Assembly (NCBI GenBank): GCA_013398955.1
Contig: VWPU01004989.1
Span: 434,001 to 498,000 of the forward strand
Length of the DNA: 64,000 bases
Origin: Callaeas wilsoni
Lineage: Eukaryota > Chordata > Aves > Passeriformes > Callaeidae
Direction: 5' to 3'
Made by a program: the position numbers and the translations under genes. Positions 56,901-64,000 of the stretch are shown here, one piece after another. Each line of letters begins with the position of its first letter. Position 1 is the stretch's first letter. The notes below the pieces were generated by a model that worked only from the letters and a program-made list of their open reading frames with translations, made no database searches and was not told where the DNA came from.

Positions 56901-59900
56901 TTAAGTATGCATCGTTAAGTAGTGACCTTTCACTGGAGTTGGGGTTTGGATTAGGAGGCTTCTTTTGTTTCTTATTTCCTGTTACTCTATACTTAAGTAA
57001 GTAGAGACTTCTACCCTAGCTGCAATACCTGTATTTCTCATTTTTCATCTCTCTTCACTGCTACAGTGTCCTCACCTTCTTTATGTTCCTTATTTTTATG
57101 TGCAATACATTTGTCTCCTGGCATATCCTCTAGCTTACTCCACTTGGTGATTCCTAACTTTCTGCATTTCTGTCCCTTTCTATCTCCCTAACTACATTTA
57201 TTTATCATAAGTTCATATTTTGTTTTCCCCTCTACTATCAGAGTACTTGTAATTCCCTACAAGGGCTAGTCTGTGGTCAAACAACTTCCCACAGCACACC
57301 AGGTCATCATTTGGCAAACCTTCCAAAGGCAGTGGGCAGAAACATGTAATTTGTGAAGCAGTTCATGGATTCCTGATTCATGTGCCTTCACTCGTTAAGG
57401 GAATATGTGTACCCCAAGAGCTCCAGGTCACCGTTCCCTTTTCAGATCCTCCAGATTCTCTTGCTGATTCTCTGGATGCATAGTTTTCCTCACCTCTTCC
57501 ACTTACATTCTCCCTGAGGCCCTACAATCTCATTGCACCACCTTGTCCTTCTGGCTCTGGTTTGCTGGACATCGCCACCAGAAGGAAAAAAATAATGGCA
57601 AGGATCCTTCTTCAGCTCATCTCTCTGAGCAAATCACCACCAGATGTTTCTGAAAGCGATGGGCTCTCAGCACATGCTCTGCTCCATGGCTTTTTCCTGA
57701 ACTCACTCAATCCATTTTTGAGCCCTTAACCCTCTAAACCTTTCTTTTTCGTTCCCTTGGTTGCTACCCATCAGCAGTTTCTATTCACTTTATGCTTGCT
57801 TGAGAGATAATTTAGGAACATTAACAAAGGAAGGCTCAAGCACTGTGGGAACGCCATCTCTCTTGACTGATATTCCTCAAGTTTTACTCTTATGTCCTCA
57901 GTGGATTCCTTAGGGTAGATACATACAATCCCTTTTCATGCACTGTAACAGATCTCAACGGGAAAGTAACTTCCTGGCACACAAAAATATTCATGATTTC
58001 AACCGCTCTGCTTTCCCACTGAGAGGAAAACAAAGGCCAAATTCACCAAACTTTTGCTACTTGAAAATGTCAGCAGAAGATATTTTAAAATTCACATTCC
58101 ATTGCTGATATTACTACAAAACAAATACGTGTTTCAAAACAATTGCTTCAATTAAGAAAAACTAAAATCTTCATTTGGAAAATGGCAAAGTGGGTTGTTT
58201 CCACAATTTTAAAACTTTTTCAAAACTATTTTAAGCCAGGCAACTAATCAATAAGGATCTCCCACAAGCAGTTTAAGTTCAGTTCTGTCACTGTTTTCCA
58301 ACTAAAAATGGTTTCATCAAAAATTACTCTGATCTACTGTATCTTGTACATTATTGATGCTGTATTGATAAGTAGTTTTTCTTAAGTCATTTTTTTCAGT
58401 TTGGTTGTTTTAAAATCTTTATATTAAAAATCTATATTAAAAATGTATTACTACACAATATGGATCTCATATTAGGTTTCTCATTGCATAATTCCGCCAA
58501 GATCAGGTGATGTTCAAATAGTCCCAACATTTTCAAACCTTACCTCTTACAGTAAAAACTGTGGGCTCTATACCAAAAAAAAATTCTGAGAAACAGTAAA
58601 ATATTCATTCTTTATTATAGTTCACATCCCAAGTTTAGTGAAAGCTTGACTTACTTTGGGGAACTGAGACACAAATTAAAACTTAGCGCTATAACCTCTG
58701 TTCTTCTGAAAATCAAATCCTACAAAGGGATCAACTTCAGATATAGACAATTCAGAAAGACAGGACCATTCGATATCACATCTTCAGACTGTAAAATCTT
58801 GCAAAGAGAGTCTGGACAGAATATACAAATTGTGTGTGTGTGAACATGTGCCTTCAAGAGCACAATAAATAACAGCAAAAATCTTTCTGACTAAGCAAGC
58901 AGCAATTCCAGCAAACCTTTTCATTGCTGAAATTTCATTTAATTAAAAATAGCATTTTTGCTGGGATAAGGGAATATCATTGTTGGTTTATAGAATGAAT
59001 CCTAGGTTTTCTCACATTAAGAACAGACTAATTTGTCTTTAATTGAAGGGAGAGATTAAAAATTCACCAACATAGATATCTACAAAATTAAGCAACCTTT
59101 CATATAAATAAAATTTACTTAAATTCAATTTAAAAAGGAAAGTATGCAGAGCCACTTGCACTTAACTTAATGCGTATTGACAAAACCTTTTTCAAATTAA
59201 GTTCATTTCAAGCAATATGAAAGCAATCTGAAGGAAATACAACTACTACAACAACTACAGCTAGATATTGCTGGTTGCTTATGAGTTAATCTGGTCAACT
59301 GATCACTAAAAACTTGCATCCGTCTCTAAACGAGGTTCAATGAACACTGAGATGTAAGCTTATGATTACAACTGGTCTTCTCCTCTGCTCTGTATATTGA
59401 TGGTTAAAATTAGAGAATGCTATCTACAGGCTAGACATCTGGAACATGAGCAAATAAACTCTGTATCCTCTAGTGCAAATCCATGTGATGGCATAACCTG
59501 TTTCCTAGAATTGTTGAAAAACATTACGAAATTAAAAACCCCCCAAATAAATTTAACCTCTTACTTTGTTTTCTGAATTTCAGAACCACAATCTACATGT
59601 GATGAGCTTTTCTTTTATTAAAACCAAAAGGCTCCTGAGCAGACAAACTCTATGTAATAAAAAATACAGCAACCTCCTTTCGTAGCCTCTTGGTTTTTTA
59701 TCCTGGCCTTTAGCGATAGCAGCTGAGGTTTCATAAGGATACAGGTGCCAAAGCCTTGTACTTACATCTCCCTGCAGAAAGAGCTGTTGTTCACATAGTC
59801 CATAACACCTGTGACACAGCTGCAAGGATCTCTTCAAGTGCCCTACTGATTTCTTTAAGCAGCAAAAAACCAGTGCCCACTGTGCTATATTGTTTTCCTC

Positions 59901-60569
59901 CTTTTATGACAGTGATAAGTGAGGCCTTGCAGCAGGAGGACCATTCATTCTGCACTATTAGATACAGCCCTTATTTGGTGCCTAATGTTCCGTGACCCAT
60001 AAGCATTAAAGGAACTGCTAAGAAGTATTTGATCAGGTAAAAGGAGGCATACAAAAGAACATATTGGAGAACAAAAATGTTTCTTATAATGAATAAAATA
60101 CTGCACGTTCAGGTAATAAAAGAACAAAAGCATAGTCTGAGTTGGAGGCAAATTCTTGCACAGAAAAACCACCACATTCTTCAGTGGTTTCAAGCCGCAG
60201 AGACTGTCAGTCCTAGGCATGAGAACAACCAGCCTCTGCCAGACATGCTGTTTGACCTGAGTGTTCCAACACTGTTAAAGGGTACAAGAAAAAAAATCAT
60301 GTCATGTTCTATATTAGTCCGTTAGTGCCCGGTTTCCTCTGGATCATCAGTAATCCTCTGAGAAATAGATTTTCACACCAGCCACAGAGTTAATCCCTCA
60401 AGAATGCATTGGTCTGGCAGACTAGCAGAATAGGACAAGCCAGAAGCAATAGCAATACTATGTCAAAGCCATACTTGGTGGGCTACACAAAAAACGGGAT
60501 ACACAAGGACAGTTTCTCTCTTTATCTTCCTTTGTTCACTTCTTTTCCACCAGCAAAGGAAAGGTTATT
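53931..60569. other. Intronic sequence without recognisable gene
   Basis: AT-rich sequence in its first half; pyrimidine-rich around 57000-57800. A short (TG)n run lies at 58831-58842. The stretch 55220-55430 has mixed composition and an open minus-strand frame of 66 codons without recognisable similarity or splice sites. No repeat family recognised. Confidence 0.55.
58831..58842. repeat. Short (TG)n run
   Basis: Six TG units in a row. Confidence 0.85.
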
Positions 60570-61165
60570 TTAGTCAGGCAAGGCTGGAAGCGACATCAGG
60601 AGGTAGTAAGTCTCTAGTGCAGCCACCTGCTCAAGCAGGGTCCCCTTTGAGCTCAGACCAGGTTGCTCAGGGCTTTATCCTGTTGAGTCTTATAAACCCC
60701 CAAGGACAGAGAGCACAACTGTCCAGGACAGTCTTATGGTAAAAAAAGGTTTTCCTTATGTTCAGTCTGTACCTCTCCTCTTTCAGCTCACACTCATTAT
60801 TTCTCAGTCTCCCAAAGAGCACCATTAACCACCACATAGGCATCAACAAACTGTATTTAGGACTCCAGTATGCAGTGAGTCCTACAGACTCTCCTTGCAG
60901 GGCAAATGTTCAGATCTTGAGCCCTCTGCTGCACACGCTCCCGTTTGTGTCTTTCTTTTGGGGGACCAAAACTGAGCACAATGAGACAAGGTCTAATGAG
61001 TGCCGAGTAAGGGAGGATGATGCCTTCTTTCAATCTACCACTTGTGCCTCTATTTGTGCAGCCCAGAAGCCCACTGGCCATCCTTGGGGCCAGCACACAG
61101 GGCTGCCAATGCTCAGCTGCCCACCGGAGCCCCAGAGAGCTGCTCCCAGCCAGGAACAATCCCAC
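60570..61165 (-). mobile_element. CR1 LINE, longer copy with internal deletions, minus strand
   Basis: The plus strand shows reversed CR1 text in order: ctgctcaagcagggtcccct, accaggttgctcagggcttt, aaaggttttccttatgttca with gtctgtacctctcc, ctgctgcacacgctcccgtt, ccaaaactgagcacaatgag, gagtgccgagtaagggagga, and cccagaagcccactggccat. These span the 3' region and the C-terminal ORF2 part, with pieces missing between. The largest minus-strand open frame over this region (170 codons, 61030-61542) is only partly CR1 and is not an intact ORF2. The outer edge near 61165 is uncertain. Confidence 0.85.
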
Positions 61166-63334
61166 AGCCCGGGCTGCTGCAGGGACGCTTCCTTCCCAGG
61201 GCTAGTGATGGCATTTCTCCTCCTTGAATTAATACAGGTCCAAACACTTGACTGAAATGGATAACTGAGACTACCAGCAAGAGAAGGAACTGAAGCTCTT
61301 ACAGTAATTGTCTGCCCAACAAAACCACTCATTTTCAACCTGAGCAGGGCCAGAGCAGTGGCAGCAGCCACTGTGCCTGTCAGAGTATCACTGGCTCTGC
61401 TGCAGTCATAGCAGCAGCAGCCACAGAACCAGGTCCAGTCACCACCCCTATGCCTGCTGGCCCAGGAAACAAAATATGAGTACAGACAGCAAGGCATAGG
61501 CTTGCTTAAGGATATCAAATGAAGTGGCAGTTGCAGTCTCAATGAGCAAAGTCCAATGAGATGCTCAGGGAAAAAGCAATCATCTTGTTAGCCCTTAGTC
61601 TGACAAAAGCAGCACAGAGCCCACACTGAGAGCTGAACATGATTAACAGTTATTCTAAGGTACCCCTGTGTAATCAGGAAATGCTCTGACAACAACTCCA
61701 GGAGGAGATTAAGGTCTTTTCTCTGCCTGAAAAATAGGTAAGTTTGCCTTCAATAAGCTCAGTAAAGAAAACACCTGTTTTGCAAACAGGCAAGAGCTGG
61801 CCCTGCTCATGCTCTATACTGGCTCTGCAGCCAGAAGCTGTGGTTGGAGCTGTCCTAGTGGTAAATCTCCTAGAAGAAAAGGAACATGTTGGTTCAGACC
61901 TAGTGTTACACCTTTCACATACACAGACACAGAACAGCTCATGTCTGCTCAGCAAGCAGCAGATAGGCAGTGGAACCTTCCTGCTTTTATTTAGCCATAG
62001 GACTGCAGTCCTGACCCTTCCCTTACCCACTGCTCCCTCCCAGCACATTCCAGGGCAGCCCAGACCGTGGGTGGCAGTAAGGACACAGCCCCATAAGGAG
62101 GGAACTCCTTGGCAGCTCTATGGCAGCAGCACTGAGCCCAAGGAGCTGCCTCCCACCTCGGCAAGCCAGGGCTCTGGGGAACTCACCCAGCCCAGCTGCC
62201 TCTGAAACACAATTTGCAGCAGCTCCAGATGCCTGGCCAAATTTACTTTGTTGCTGCAGCAACCATTTTCTCTGGCCCCACTTGGCCTTGCCACCTCCTC
62301 CATTGCCTCTAAAAAGAGATTTCTTAGTAGGGGAGAATGGGAAGAGAAAAGCTCCTATAGAAAAGGAAATCTGTGGGGGGAAAATCCATTTAGAGCTATA
62401 CAAACTGTACAGCCAAAAAGATCCTAAAGACATTTTTCAATGAACAACCACTTGAGCATTCCACATTGAACCTGGAAGAAACTAGAAAGGAAAAGAAAAC
62501 CAAGGGCAACACAAACCACAGCACATTTCCCTTTGAGCTTTTTTTTCTCCAAAAGATAATGCCATGTACTTTATCACTGCACTACTCCAAAAGAATTCGT
62601 TTCTTTTCTTTTTATATATTGCTGTGCCAGCTGACAAAGCTACTAACAGATTTCAGTAGAAAAATTTTGCATGTTTTACTCACTAAAGGTTGAAACTACA
62701 CTGCATAACTCCCTGCAACTGCAGTAATCATTTAATGACTTTTATTTAATGATACCAACAAACCAGCCTATGCTAAAAGCTGGCTTTCATAAAAATGAGG
62801 CAATTTGTTGACTTGGCAAATCAAAAAGATGACGAAAAATACACAAATGAGGTAATAAACAATTACTTCCAAAGAACCAACCATCAATTTAGTAGCTTAC
62901 ATAATAAAAAGAGAGAGTGACACAAATATAGTGTAGCTGTATCTAGAAGATTTGATTTAATTGGTAGAATGAATCAACTAGAGAAATGATTGTACAAAAT
63001 CCAGGATTTTGGACATTTAGGGAGAAGGTCTCCTTACTAGTTTAATGCAAAATATTGTTGTTCTTCCACTTTCATTCTACTGACAAAATGTCACTGATGT
63101 CTACTGAAAGTCTGTCAAGTCCCAAATGTGTAATCAATTCACCTTGCAGAGTGCTAAGTTTTTTGACCCAAACCTCTACTCACTCATTCACTATTCTTCT
63201 TCACAGTGTAAATATTCCTCTCCACATAAAACAGGCTCATATAAAATTTCAAGTTAGACCTATCAAAACTCTGCATTTTCCAATCTTTTCCTCTATTTTG
63301 CCTTCTTGCCTGACAAAATTGATGTGCCCTGAAC
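61166..63334. other. GC-richer intronic stretch without recognisable gene
   Basis: From about 61290 to 62330 the sequence is GC-richer than the rest of the intron, with several overlapping open frames on both strands (up to 153 codons at 61744-62205). Repeated cag/gca trinucleotides give Ala/Ser/Gln-rich translations. CpG is rare. I find no domain, no convincing splice pair and no known repeat. It may be an old transposable element or simply GC-rich intron. Confidence 0.5.
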
Positions 63335-63388
63335 TGAAATAATATATTGAAGATCCCTTCTAACGCAAAACATTCTGTGATTCTATGA
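63335..63388 (+). mobile_element. CR1 LINE 3' tail, plus strand
   Basis: tattgaagatcccttctaac followed by gcaaaacattctgtgattct and atga is the CR1 terminus. About 54 bp. Confidence 0.88.
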
Positions 63389-64000
63389 ATTAAATCGTTG
63401 TTTGAAATAAACCCATCTTCTTCTTCCATGGGATCTTACACTGTGTCTTAGTAATTTTCTACTAACAGTGAAGGGGACTGTGCAGTTACATGGCTGCAGG
63501 CTGGCATGTAATTTACCAGCAAGTATCAAGGAAGGACTAGAGCAGTCATGATTTTAAAATCTTAAAAAAAAAAAATAAAATAAAATAAAATTATTAGCCA
63601 TTAATTATCTATAGTATTCTGGGTTTGTTAGATGTTGCTTTAGGAATCCAGAGTCAAGGAGTCTCCTCTTTGACTTAATGTGTTTCAAAGGATCTTCCTG
63701 ACTAATTCTTGTCTCTGGAAGATATGTTAGTCATTCCTAAGCCCTCAGATACAAGATCTGAACTATGTTCTCCCATGGAGACATTCTCTTTCTGATATCC
63801 CCAAGCTGCACATACTGGGGACCTGGGTGCTTCCTACTCTTGTAGCAGCCTGGCTTTAAGGATTATCATCCTTTTGTTCATGAACATCCTGGCATTTGAA
63901 ACCATCCATTGCTCAGGTACCTGTTGCACTGTTTGACCATACTTCTGGGGGAAAAAAATACAATAAAATAAAATCCCCTATCTAAACTTCAAATTTCTCC
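63389..64000. other. Intronic sequence to window end
   Basis: It contains an A-rich (TAAAA)n run at 63564-63591 and a second short A-rich run near 63950-63975. I recognise nothing else. Confidence 0.6.
63564..63591 (+). repeat. A-rich (TAAAA)n simple repeat
   Basis: A run of twelve A's passes into three TAAAA units. No retrotransposed body was recognised in front of it. Confidence 0.85.

Noticed and set aside
61030..61542. 170-codon open frame on the minus strand
   Set aside because: It overlaps the CR1 copy at 60570-61165 at one end and the GC-richer stretch at the other, where stops are rarer. The translation has no domain.
61744..62205. 153-codon open frame on the plus strand
   Set aside because: It overlaps an open frame on the opposite strand in GC-richer DNA. 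There is no domain or splice support.

Overview
The window is vertebrate DNA, almost certainly from a bird, and nearly all of it is intron. The evidence for a bird is that the recognisable interspersed repeats are CR1 LINE fragments (3' ends with the ATTCTATGA-type tail and C-terminal ORF2 pieces), two relics of older CR1/L3-like LINEs in the same orientation plus one in the other, and an LTR of the ERVL type common in bird genomes. I saw no Alu, B1 or L1 sequence. Base composition is AT-rich and CpG-poor, as expected of a large intron. The order of bird is not resolved.

One protein-coding exon is well supported. On the minus strand at 24130-24236 lies the first coding exon of TAFA2 (FAM19A2), a small secreted chemokine-like neuronal protein. 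The exon has a good 3' splice site directly before the ATG, encodes the 35-residue N-terminus with the signal peptide, and ends in an AAAG|gtaaga donor with one base of the next codon. The rest of the window then reads as TAFA2 intron. Positions 1-24129 belong to the intron leading to the next coding exon (not found here, so that intron exceeds 24 kb). Positions 24237-64000 belong to the intron upstream, towards the 5' untranslated exon(s), which is at least 39.7 kb unless an unrecognised 5' exon lies in it.

Layout: 1-14 kb holds two CR1 loci, one with an inverted-orientation structure at 2.9-3.2 kb and one minus-strand copy at 5.8-6.1 kb. At 14.1-15.3 kb a plus-strand CR1 is split by an LTR-like insertion of about 865 bp. 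At 15.9-16.7 kb there are two short CR1 tails, then the TAFA2 exon at 24.1 kb. At 31.2-32.0 kb is a decayed LINE reverse-transcriptase remnant. At 35.19-35.38 kb a 193-bp plus-strand segment is bounded by strong splice signals and is a candidate exon of an unannotated antisense transcript. At 40.05-40.22 kb is a small CpG-containing GC-rich islet. At 43.8-50.4 kb is a repeat cluster (CR1, ERVL LTR, two old LINEs, another CR1 tail). At 53.8, 60.6-61.2 and 63.3 kb are further CR1 pieces. Everything else is intronic sequence without a recognisable gene.

No CRISPR array, operon, tRNA, rRNA or new enzymatic system was found. The points most worth following are the splice-bounded segment at 35.2 kb, the nested LTR-in-CR1 insertion, the 5'-inverted CR1, the GC-rich islet, and several perfect short inverted repeats.
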